Shown: piece after piece, positions 55,201-64,000 of the stretch
Numbering within the stretch: position 1 is the stretch's first letter
How the letters are laid out: every line of letters starts with the position of its first letter
NCBI GenBank assembly: GCA_029876055.1
Contig: CM056875.1
Span: 6,411,001-6,475,000, forward strand
From: Madurella fahalii
Taxonomy: Eukaryota > Ascomycota > Sordariomycetes > Sordariales
DNA: 64,000 nt
Reading direction: 5' to 3'
Made by a program: the position numbers and the translations under genes
The notes under the pieces: model-generated
Databases searched by the model: none
What the model was told of the DNA's origin: nothing
What the model saw: only the letters and a program-made list of their open reading frames with translations

Positions 55201-57369
55201 GGGACTTGTACCGGCATACCGCCTGATTTTGATTCCCAGTTACTGGAAGCAGTCGAATCCGAGTGCCTCGGAGAACCAACTCCCTCTCCTTCGAGCCGGG
55301 CCGTAACTCCTGAACGCAAGGGTGTCCATTTCCGAGGGATGTGCGTTGTCTTTGGTGTAACCCTACCCAATGCCCCAAACTTTGCTCGTCCAGGTACACT
55401 GAAAATGGAAGTGCTGTTTTCGGAGGCCTGTGAGCTCCAATGATAAACACACCTGAGCCTCCATCTCCTGGAAGGAAGCGGGCTCTCCGGGGAAGGGCAA
55501 CCTCTGGGAGTGTAATGGCATCCTCAAGAACCGAAATGCCCTCATGCTTAACGCCCGAGCCGTTATCGACACTTTTAGTGTCCTCAATGTTCTTGATGCC
55601 CGATTTTCGCATGTGCGGGCCAGAGAGCTGAGCCAACTCCAATTGGAAGAGCTTCATACGACGCTGAACTATGGTGACATATGCATATCCGTGAGTCCAG
55701 GTTACAGAAAAAAGAGAATCCGAGACAGAATCAAGACGAGTATAGAAACTGGATGATAGCTTGGCCGAGACAGGCGACGTAGAGATTGAGCTTAGGTCCG
55801 AGTCCAAAGCGTAGCAAGCGTAAACAACGGCCGCCGGAACTCCCCGTTCACAGGTGTCAGCCATATTGGCTGGAGCAATAAGAGCAATGGTGTACAGGAA
55901 GCGACCGCAGGATGAGAACTGCAGGCTGAAGCCCAAGCACCGGGGAGCATGGGGAGCTGAAGGCACTATATTGATGAAAGTGTCAGTATACGTGCTCTCC
56001 GGCCAGGCCAGTCGTGATCTTAACAAGACATACCTTCATGACGCCAACCCGGTTCACGACGTACAAAATGCGAACCATTTGTGTAGTTGGCGAACAGAAG
56101 TCGGTTTCCACCGAGATACCAGGCCAGGATCGGGGCTGTAGGGTGCAGCGCTGGCGGCGACATTGTTGTTGGGTGACCACGATCCTGCGTGAAACGGTAT
56201 ATGGGGGCCTCGCAGCCGGAATACTTGTCAAAAACTAGCAGCTCCAATTGCGTCCCTGGATCCCGTACAGTGACCATCTTTGCAACGGGGCATACCGGGT
56301 CCGGACAATCCGCCATCTTATGCTTCTCGTCGTTACACCAACGGCCCCTCTCCCGACAACCTGTACAAATGCTGAAGCTTCCGCCGTCACAGATATGGCA
56401 GAAGAGGTGACCGACTGTTTCCCTTCTACAGAGGTTGCATGTGCTTAGAACGCCTGAATGGGAATTATCCAGTTCGTCGTTGTCTGAATCGGCTCCCTGT
56501 TGTTCGATATCGGAATCGAGGTTAAGAGAGTGGATTGACTCGACCTCGTTGAGATCCCAATTCTCATAATTAGCAACACTCCCAGCGCTGACCGGAGAGC
56601 GAGAGATCGGGCTAAAATCGACTTCCACTCCGGCACCCTCTGAGTCCGACATTAAGAAGCCTTCTCCTACTTCGGGCCCGACTTCGTCATCACTCAAAAA
56701 CACTTCGCTGCCGTGCCGAGGCTCGAGGTTCTCCTCGAAAATATCTCGGATATTTTCATCTAGGCCCTGAACTCTCACATCTCGCCACCTCGCCGGCTCC
56801 TTCCTCCTGGCCAACAAGACGATATTGTCCAACATAGCCACCTCTTCCCAGTAGTTCCCGGTCAGGGTGGCCGATAATGCTGCCCTTGGCTCACTGCACC
56901 CAGAAAGAAGAGGGACTATCTCCAAGGTCATCGTAGTCGATGCGTCAGCCCTATGTTGCTCTTGTTCTATCGTCAAGGGGGAAATGGCGAGGTGCTCCAT
57001 TGTCGAAAGGAGCGACTGCATTATAGCCTGATGGACGGGTATCCTGTGTTGTCCTAATAGATAGGGCTTCTGTGGGCCATTAAGCGCCCATTTCTCGATG
57101 CGTACTTGGCCCGAAGGAGCGTCCTGTGACTCTGTGCTGGTGTTCTCGAGGATGATAATTGATAAGGTGGAGCCGTTACCGGAGACTACGTCCCAGATGA
57201 TCACCTCTTCCACTTTGACGTCCGGCCGATACCAGCCCCCGCTAATGAAATCATGCTTTACCCCCCTCGTCGTAAGAGTCCGGTACTGGCCGATATAATC
57301 CTGGAGGGACCAGTATGTTGAATCGTCGATTTTGGGCGACTTCTCGCCGCGTAGGTCCGACTCGATCAT
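52244..57369 (-). CDS. Very large HET-domain protein with two zinc-finger-like modules
   Basis: Two exons, 57369-56034 and 55965-52244, with a 69-nt intron (GTATGT...CATCAATATAG) joining GWRHE to VPSAPHAP. The product has about 1685 residues. A first Cys/His cluster lies at about 310-356 (CNLCRRETVGHLFCHICDGG, then CTGCRERGRWCNDEKH). A second, ZZ-type, lies at about 873-926 (FRCDVCNTKFKAPC, CKTCRNGQHDICTACYQR). The HET domain spans about 1120-1300: FVALSYVWGQ, then RYLWVDALCIVQDDPESVV, then ISIFTIIAAAGDSSASGLPG, and TRAWTFQEILLSRR. The N-terminal third resembles no domain I can name with confidence and has beta-rich stretches like a propeller. ZZ fingers commonly bind peptides or ubiquitin-like partners, so they may sense a ligand that activates the HET effector (inference). 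Confidence 0.88.
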
Positions 57370-57795
57370 TATCGCGATTAGAGTGGTTTAGTGATATGGT
57401 AAGGTCCGATTTCCAGGGAACAGGGTGGGGGAAGCTGTGATTAAGATTCTTCAGACACTCACCCAGCGTGCTGAGAGTAGAGTCAATGCATGTGGAGAAT
57501 ATCCACTACAGGCAGACGCTGACTCGGCCTGTTTTGGGCATCAATTCGCGCCAAGAACGCTTTAGCAGGGGCTGAGCTGCAGCAGACGCGTATCCAGGGC
57601 GGGGTATGCATAGGACTGCGCGGCGGGACAAGTCCAGGGAAAAGAAAGATGTCTATTTACACCATTATTGTCCGTTTCGGCCCCTCTTGACCACAACATA
57701 CGGCCACTGGCATACCTGTATTCTGTACGGTCATTGTGACCAAACCCCTTTAAACCCGGAGCGACAATCGCCAAGTGATACGCTCATATTGCATA
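57370..57795. promoter_or_regulatory. Divergent promoter of the large HET gene and the AAA+ ATPase gene
   Basis: Only 426 bp separates the two start codons, so the two genes may be co-regulated. No specific site is recognised. Confidence 0.4.
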
Positions 57796-60244
57796 ATGAC
57801 TAGGGGTGCAGAGCCCTGGGACCTCAAACTCCACGTTGTTCGGAAGAATGGTGACCCAGAAACCGCCATGGCAAGTACCAGCAAGTCTGATACCAATGAA
57901 GACGAGGAGCCAGCTTCAGCGCCTCCATGTCAGCCGGACAATGACCCTAAGAAAATGGAATCGGTAGCCGAACCAGAAAATGATCAGAAACAAGCACCCA
58001 CCGATGGTCCGAAGACGGCTAGAAAAGCGGTCGTCCGCGTGGACCAACGGTAAGCAAATACCCAACCTAATTATCCGCTAGTCGCTCAGAACTCAGCTGA
58101 CCAATTTCACAGATGGTAAGCTCATGATATTAATCATCCATAAGTTGTCTGTGTCTGCATTAGTACTAAATGACTTGGGCTTGTACTAGGACCAAGGACG
58201 GCGGAAGTGTGTACACACAGACCCTCAAACGCTCAGCCTGGAAAATCTCGAGCAAATATGCCCTCGTCGTCCGTCAAGTCTTTGACTATGACGGAAGCCT
58301 GTCGAATACTCTCATAGATGTGCGAGCGCAAGGCCTGCGAGATGGTGAGGGCCCCAATGAGTAGTAGCGGCCATTTGTTGCTGACAATGTCACAGTTCTC
58401 CAAGACATACTCAAAGGAGCCGAAGGCCTCCAATTGAACGAGAAACCGCCTATGGTAAGTCCCTTGTTTGGCAGAACTACCTTGTAGACGACAGGTGACT
58501 CAACCTGGGATACGGTGCAGATACAGCCCAAACTCCTCTATCATTGCGCCCCAAAGCTGCGCCTCCGACTTAAGGACGAGCTAGCCAAAGAGAAAAAGGA
58601 CAACGACCTTGTGTTCGAAATAGAGGCGGCTCTGCAAGTCGTCAATGAGGACTTTGCTAAGGATGAGGAAAACGTCCAATCTCTCTTGCGCAGCGGCCGA
58701 ATCACCTTCGATACCCTCTGGGCGATAGTTCCGCCTAATGAACTGGTATACACACGTGACTTGCTTTCCGAGCCCTGCGTGTACCGCGCTGTCAACTCGG
58801 GTGTGTGGAAGAACAGCGACGGGAGCGTGGTCTTTTACATCCTAGGGCGTATGGTTGATAGTAATGGGGAGACGCTCGGTTGGACTAAGTCGACCACACT
58901 TGAGATTCCCATCTTTACGGGAGAGAAGACTATTACTGACCTGCCAGTGTATCCTCTTCGGCTTCATTCAAAGAGTGCTCAGATGCGGCGGCAGCTACTC
59001 GAACGAGGGCAGAGACGTATTCGGCTACAGAAACACGGTTTCTACGAGTATAGTGGGTCGGCGGTACAGGAGACGGAGACTCCCTTAGGGTTGACGCGCA
59101 AGGAAAGGTTTAGTGTAAGTGCTCCCTTTTGTATCCAAAGTACCTATTTGCCACATATTGATCGATATTCAGTGCCGGGGACGCATCGTCATTGACCCAG
59201 CCGCCTTTAGCGAGATCGAACCGGAGAACGGTTTCGTCCCTGAGATACGGCACGCGATTTCAGAAGACAAACTTAGTGATGATGAACTGGTAGCCATGCC
59301 TTCCGTAGTCTATGGATTCAGTCTGACGGAGAAAACCTGGGGTTAGTGGGAGACGTCCTTGTCCCATGACTCTACTACTTGCTTACGTGCGACAATAGGT
59401 GCCTTCGCTGTTTCTCGCATCACGGAGATCGAATGGAACACTTCAGTCTGGGACTCTCTTGTTCTTCCCGACGCCTCCAAGCGGCTGGTCCGGACGCTCG
59501 TTAAGAGCCATGTCTCTCACAACAGCAGCTTCGATGACTTCGTCAGGGGCAAGGGCAGAGGCCTGGTTGGTCTTCTTGCAGGGCCACCAGGAGTAGGGAA
59601 GACGCTCACAGCAGAAGCCGTCGCTGAGACGGTGCAGCGACCGCTCTACATGCTGAGCTCGGGCGAACTGGGAAGTGACCCAGACAGCATAGACCAACGA
59701 CTACAAAGGGTGTTTAGGCTGGCGCAGACATGGAAGGCCGTGCTGCTGCTGGACGAGGCGGATGTGTTCATGGCCAAACGGACCGACGCTAATCTAACTC
59801 GCAACGCTATCGTCTCGATCTTTCTGCGGCAACTAGAGTATTACCAGGGGATTTTGATTCTGACAACGAACCGAGTCGAGAAGATCGATGATGCCTTCCG
59901 AAGCCGGATCCACTTCCAGCTCTCGTTCCCGGAGCTTGACTCGGCCGCACGGAAGGCTATTTGGCATGGTTTCCTAGGAAACACCATCAAAAATGGTGGC
60001 GCTGCCATTGATCTTGACGAACTCGCAGTTGACCGCCTAGCCAAGATGAAAATGAACGGACGACAAGTACGCATTCACCGTATCCCTCTTACCTAACAAC
60101 TGCAGCATTGGCTTTTGCTGACACCATCAACAGATCAAGAACGTCATGAAGATGTCTCAACTGTTCGCAGCGGATGAAAATCGCCCGCTTGTCCTGGAGG
60201 ATATCTTACTGGTGGCCGAAATGTCACGAACTTGTCTCATTTAA
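57796..60244 (+). CDS. Fungal AAA+ ATPase with DUF7025-like N-terminal region
   Basis: Seven exons: 57796-58049, 58190-58344, 58396-58454, 58521-59114, 59173-59341, 59399-60066, 60134-60244. All join in frame, for example LRD-V-LQDILKGAEGLQL and RKERFS-CRGRIVIDPAAF. The N-terminal half (VYTQTLKRSAWKISSKYALV, LLYHCAPKLRLRL, TLWAIVPPNELVYT) matches the family of fungal ATPases with a DUF7025-type region. The AAA+ module has Walker A LLAGPPGVGKTLTAEAVAE, Walker B KAVLLLDEADVFM, sensor ILILTTNRVEKIDDAF and an arginine-finger-like SRIHFQLSF. Substrates of this family are unknown; members are often next to HET or NLR genes. The first 95 residues are acidic and low-complexity. It looks intact. Confidence 0.9.
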
Positions 60245-60454
60245 AAGCGATTAAACCAGACACCGACTTCGGTATATTTGATGTCAAAGTCATGCTCGCT
60301 ATTAGATCTGTATAACTGAGTTCGGCATCTCACGCCTTGGAGTCCCCGGCTGTAGGGGATGCTACCTAGCACGAGGAGGGGGTATCTGCCATCACCCCAA
60401 CCGTATAGCCAGCGCCGGCAGTTCCGAAATGCTGGTGACATCATGACCACCGGC

Positions 60455-60514
60455 CAGTAACCAGCATGACAGTAACCAGCATGACAGTAACCAGCATGAC
60501 AGTAACCAGCATGA
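60455..60514. repeat. 15-bp minisatellite, four exact units
   Basis: Unit CAGTAACCAGCATGA repeated four times without error. It is next to the dispersed-repeat copy at 60540-60780. Confidence 0.97.
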
Positions 60515-60539
60515 CTTATTAAGGTTATTATGGCGCAGA

Positions 60540-60780
60540 AACACACATCTACACCTGCATACCCATGGGATAAACTGCGAGGATAAAGGCAAATGTGTGC
60601 AAAGAGAGCTTCTCTGACCAGAGGAGACCGTATTGCACGCAAGAAAAGCTCCCGAATTGAGTGAGCAACAAGTATAGAGAGAATTGGAGGACTGAGTGTC
60701 CTGCTGTAGAACGACGGCTAGTACGGTCTTAAATACAGAAAATGGCCCCTTAGCAGGGATCCGGCAAGACTCGCGCTCTG
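60540..60780 (+). repeat. Dispersed repeat, copy B
   Basis: Collinear with copy A at 31630-31960 through shared blocks (ACATCTACACC, CATACCCA, CTCTGACCAGAG, TTGCACGCAA, GCAACAAGTAT, TGTCCTG, AAAATGG). It is diverged and non-coding. The flanking minisatellite may belong to the same element. Confidence 0.5.
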
Positions 60781-60936
60781 ACAAGAAGGAACCAAGTGCC
60801 CATCTCCCCGTTTCACTACATGTGAGCCGGACCTAGGGGCGCTTTAAAGACAGAGAAGAGGAGTGGTAGGGTGTTTGCGATCTGCTCCTATAAAGCCGGT
60901 TAGCCTGAGGTTAACGTACGTAATCTAAGCCATCCA

Positions 60937-61719
60937 TCATCTTACCGTTTGTAAAGACAGCAAAGCATCAAAGTCCTGCCAACCGATTTGCGATGGCTTA
61001 TCACCTAGTTCTTGCGCTAGCGCCATCAAGTCAGCCACTACGGTTTCCCAACCCTCGTACACCCGATCCGGTATGACGTGAAGTAGTCTAAGGAAAGAGA
61101 CAAGCTTTGCGGTAGGGACTCTCAGTTCCGCAAGATCATGTAGCTGGCGGGGAAGGGCGCCCACCACCAGCCCGTAACTCTCTCGGAGCGGATTAGCCGT
61201 CAGCGTATCGATATCGGGAGGGTACTCCGAAAGAACATGCTGCAGGTTGATACATCGCTCCTCCTCGTCTGCCACGACGATGACTTCCGAACCAGGCTCG
61301 TCTTCGTCGGACTCTGGAGAATCGTACTCCGGAGAATTGCACTCGCGGGGTTGAGACATAATAAACCGTGGGACAGGGATTCTGGTTGATATACCTGCGG
61401 TAACTTTGGATATCACTGGCTCCTTCAGGCTTCGGAAGAGGCGTCGCCGCAAATCCTCGCCATCTTTACCACGGACCGCTAGAAGCCAATCATCATGAGG
61501 ACCCCCAACCCCCCCGTAGAGTCTATGCACCACGGACGAGAACTTGGGGGCATACCTCGGGCAGGGTCCCGGGTTAAGAGACAAATTGCACGGAGAACGC
61601 ATCCTCGTCCATAAACGGAGTACCCGAGGCCGTATAGGTCGGTGGAAAGGGGTTGCTTTGCTCAGTGGAAGAACAAATGGAAGACTGACCATACAATACT
61701 TCTTCATCATTGCAGCCAT
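60937..61719 (-). CDS. Hypothetical protein
   Basis: A single open frame of 260 codons. The first 60 residues look like translated leader, and an internal ATG at 61359 (MSQPRECNSPEYDSPESDED) is a good alternative start giving 140 residues. That shorter form has an acidic Ser/Glu/Asp-rich head, then a predicted helical region (LRESYGLVVGALPRQLHDLA, then SFLRLLHVIPDRVYEGWETV) and ends WQDFDALLSLQTVR. I recognise no family. It lies between the AAA+ gene and the zinc-finger gene. Codon use is not obviously odd. It may be real in the short form. Confidence 0.4.
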   Translation of the reverse strand: MAAMMKKYCMVSLPFVLPLSKATPFHRPIRPRVLRLWTRMRSPCNLSLNPGPCPRYAPKFSSVVHRLYGGVGGPHDDWLLAVRGKDGEDLRRRLFRSLKEPVISKVTAGISTRIPVPRFIMSQPRECNSPEYDSPESDEDEPGSEVIVVADEEERCINLQHVLSEYPPDIDTLTANPLRESYGLVVGALPRQLHDLAELRVPTAKLVSFLRLLHVIPDRVYEGWETVVADLMALAQELGDKPSQIGWQDFDALLSLQTVR

Positions 61720-62000
61720 TTTTGGCAGTGATTTTTGTTTTGCCGCGCACTGTTCAAAAGTGACATATTATTCAAGAATGAGGGATCAGCAAGTTAACAA
61801 CGGCCACTCTCCCTTCCAGTGTTCACATTGCGAGCGACCCCAAAGCTCTTCTTGGATTTCCCAAGTATTTAAAGAGGGGAATTTCAACTCGGACCCTGAG
61901 TCGATCTCCTTTCTCAAGTAGGCCGTGCAGGACGCTGTTCGATCACAGTTCTGAGGTTTCTTTGCTCTCCAATTGAACAGGACACCAACTCTTCTCCCAA

Positions 62001-63069
62001 ATGGACTCTGACTCTGACTTAGATGGTTTCGACGCTGACGACTTCTGGCGAGTCCTGAACGATGGTGCAGATAACAGAGCCTCCCGTCTGGTTGAAAGTC
62101 TCACGATCAACCCCGAGGTCTTCTTGAATCCGCCAACGTCCCTCTATTCTGACCCCCCTGCCAGTTCCGGCTGCGAGACACCGTCTTTCGATTTCCTAGA
62201 AGAGTCAGGCTATGAACTGGAGCAGCTCTATGTGGGCATCTCTGTCCATAAAATCCCTATTTGAGGCGGCAACTACTGCTGCCCCAGTAGCATGGCCTTT
62301 GAAGGGTCCCAGGATCAACAACTTTCATATCAGTTCAACACCAGCATAGATGTGTCATTCGCTACCCATTTTACGTCAACTGCACTGCAGCCAACAAGCT
62401 CTTCATCATTTTCGTCTCCTTCCCCAGGCCATTCGTTCAGTTATCTAGACTCTCTGCCTCTCCCCACGACAGTCCCGCACCCCGAGTACTATGGCCCCCT
62501 TCAACCAACCCCGGGGAGCACACCAGACACCAGCAACCCTACTCCACCCACCGCACCAGCCCCCCGTACTATGCTCCAATTCCCCCTCAGCCAAGCCTCA
62601 AGTCAAGCTCAGGACGAGGACGCAAGAAGGGTCCCCCATATTCACGTGTTTGCGACTTCAAGGGCTGCAAATGCAAGAAAGTCTGTACCAGACCGTGCGA
62701 TTTCGAGTGGGCCAGATCCCCTTCCTTGGCGCTACCCTTTTCCCACCTATACACCCATTCTCCACACCTCGCCCTACCTCGTTTCCTTCCAGCACTAGCA
62801 CCTCAACCCCCTCTCACTGAGTCTCAACCACCTTTCTAACGCTTTCCCAAAGCAAACACGACCGCGAATACACCAAACTGCCCTCTGAAGAAATCAATTT
62901 GTTGTCAGGAGCGCTTCTCGCAGAACAAGGGGCTGTATCGTCATCTCTGGGTGCATCATTACCAATATGCGAAAGACAACAATATCCCCGAGGTAGAGGC
63001 AAGGTGCAAGGTCTGTGAGAGGAGACAGAGGGTGGCAATCTTGAGAGGCATATGAAGATGCATCAGTAA
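62001..63069 (+). CDS. C2H2 zinc-finger protein, model broken by frame changes
   Basis: Start MDSDSDLDGFDADDFWRVLN. The frame meets a stop at 62262-62264 but continues in the same phase with MAFEGSQDQQLSYQFNTSID, so either an intron or a lesion lies there. A Ser/Pro-rich middle follows. At GGCCCCCTT (C run 62495-62499) the protein-like reading moves to another frame (NPGEHTRHQQPYSTHRTSPP, then SGRGRKKGPPYSRVCDFKG); one more C would join them. Finger 1 is CDFKGCKCKKVCTRPCDF, probably followed by an intron (GTGGGCC...TTCTAACGCTTTCCCAAAG). Finger 2 is CCQERFSQNKGLYRHLWVHH. Finger 3 is CKVCE, then in the next frame TEGGNLERHMKMHQ and stop; again one base is missing near 63030. Likely a nuclear DNA-binding regulator, if functional. 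Confidence 0.5.
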
Positions 63070-63736
63070 AGGTGGGTGGTAAGAGGTTGGGCATTCTTGT
63101 CATGTCATTCATTATCTCTACTGCCTTCTACGCAGTAGGACCTGCTGCTTAAGCCTGTTTCAGTGGTTGCGGTTGGAATACATGTTCTTGCTGCCTTGTC
63201 CTCGCCGCATTGTCCATTGACATCACACATCACTTTCTTAACCCTGATTACCTAGAGAAAACCGCTACACCCCTTGCCTCCAAAGATATCCTGGCCATCC
63301 TCGTATGCCGCAACTAGCACCAACATGACCCAAACTCCACCGCAATCTAGCACCAACCTAATGATGATGGGCATCCCAAATGATCTCTACCCACGGCCTC
63401 CTGGCGCCCGCAGGGCTTAACAATGAGCCGGACCGGGTTGCAGTGGAGGGGTAAACTAGTTCCCAGGAATGCGCAGGACAACCGAAATTGTCCCCCATCT
63501 CTCAGTGCATGTAGCTATATAACTATCCACCTTTCCTCCCGTGACAGCCACCCCCCCCCCCCCCCCCCACCACAACCCTAGCTACACCGCCCGCAAGTCC
63601 CTTCTACTTCCCTTCCCACCCCGCCAGTTCGATGCGCCGATCTACCCTAGGCTCCCGAAGCGCAACGACCGTTCCACTTTGTCTATGTGCATGCAACTCC
63701 TGCATCTGGGGCTGTGGAATGTGAACAGGAGAATGA
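63070..63736. other. Intergenic region, no gene seen
   Basis: About 670 bp following the zinc-finger gene, with the poly-C run and a TATATAA-like motif near 63515. It probably holds the promoter of a gene starting near 63737. Confidence 0.4.
63551..63568. repeat. Poly-C run
   Basis: Eighteen C in the upstream region of the possible gene at 63737. The exact length is doubtful because runs elsewhere here look miscounted. Confidence 0.8.
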
Positions 63737-64000
63737 ATGCGACCCGCTTTCTGTCCTCTCAAAGGCTGCGGCGTAGACATGAGAGGCGACTGCGCCTTCC
63801 GCCGGTCGGAGAACAGTTCACTTGGGACTCTTGCACAAATGCTGTACACAAAGACCGTGCGACTAGTAAGGCCATTGGGGATTCAGAATCCGACTCCTCC
63901 ACCGCGTGGCGCAATTCGACGAAGCGAGGCCCCAGAACGAGCATTGCCTTTACACCCGGCGAGAATAACTCGTTCCCAAACAGATGACGACTTCCAACCG
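63737..64000 (+). CDS. Possible zinc-finger gene, partial (runs off right edge)
   Basis: From the ATG at 63737 the frame stays open to the window end (88 codons). It begins MRPAFCPLKGCGVDMRGDCA followed by FRRSEN. The CPLKGCGVDMRGDCAFRR pattern has the same layout as finger 1 of the preceding gene (CDFKGCKCKKVCTRPCDF), so this may be a related or duplicated zinc-finger protein. The rest (RSEAPERALPLHPARITRSQ) is unremarkable and may include intron. Too little is present to be sure. Confidence 0.3.
   Translation, partial: MRPAFCPLKGCGVDMRGDCAFRRSENSSLGTLAQMLYTKTVRLVRPLGIQNPTPPPRGAIRRSEAPERALPLHPARITRSQTDDDFQP

Larger units (their letters stand above)
60245..60936. other. Intergenic region with a minisatellite and repeat copy B
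   Basis: About 690 bp between two convergent genes. It contains the 15-bp minisatellite at 60455-60514 and the dispersed-repeat copy at 60540-60780. No gene is seen. Confidence 0.5.

Noticed and set aside
60392..60784. Minus-strand open frame containing repeated CWLLS units
   Set aside because: The repeat is only the translation of the 15-bp minisatellite and the dispersed repeat.

Overview
The window looks like nuclear DNA of a filamentous ascomycete, most likely a Sordariomycete close to Sordariales. The evidence is short GT-AG introns (about 47-190 nt) with CTAAC/CTGAC-type branch motifs, G+C-rich coding DNA, and fungus-specific families: HapX, PNS1, HET-domain proteins, a PNP_UDP-NACHT-ankyrin receptor, fungal HNH and rhodopsin-fold membrane proteins, and a PL26-type lyase. 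There are no operons. Gene assignments come from reading motifs and splice sites by eye, without a database search.

Left part (1-16.2 kb), housekeeping block: a RasGAP-like protein cut by the left edge; hapX (iron/CCAAT regulator); COG2 (Golgi tether); mitochondrial ribosomal protein uL1m; cytosolic glutamyl-tRNA synthetase; and a PNS1/CTL choline-transporter-like protein. hapX/COG2 and uL1m/GUS1 are divergent pairs.

Middle (16.2-33.5 kb), gene-sparse accessory DNA: an HNH-nuclease-domain protein, a rhodopsin-fold (SAT4-like) membrane protein, a cytochrome P450 pseudogene that has lost its heme cysteine, an APH/CHK-type kinase-like protein, and an NLR-type receptor (PNP_UDP + NACHT + six near-identical ankyrin units). 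The ankyrin array runs on into a decayed seventh unit with C-to-T and G-to-A changes, as expected of RIP. Small inverted-repeat elements lie between the genes.

Right part (33.5-64 kb): a secreted beta-lactamase-fold hydrolase; a divergent pair of a PARG-like hydrolase and a compact seven-exon PARP-like ADP-ribosyltransferase, with a long-TIR element in their shared upstream region; a secreted PL26 rhamnogalacturonan exolyase; a decayed unknown gene; a HET protein; a GNAT acetyltransferase; a very large HET protein with two zinc-finger-like modules, divergent from an AAA+ ATPase; a small hypothetical protein; and one or two C2H2 zinc-finger genes.

Two features stand out. The PARP-like/PARG-like pair is a candidate ADP-ribosylation writer/eraser module inside a region rich in NLR and HET recognition genes. 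Also, at least six genes carry single-base frame breaks, several at short homopolymers (the RasGAP-like gene, PNS1, the rhodopsin-fold gene, the P450, the 47.5-kb gene and the C2H2 gene; the HNH gene probably too). This suggests either homopolymer-length errors in the assembly or widespread pseudogenisation, and it affects how the gene models should be read.
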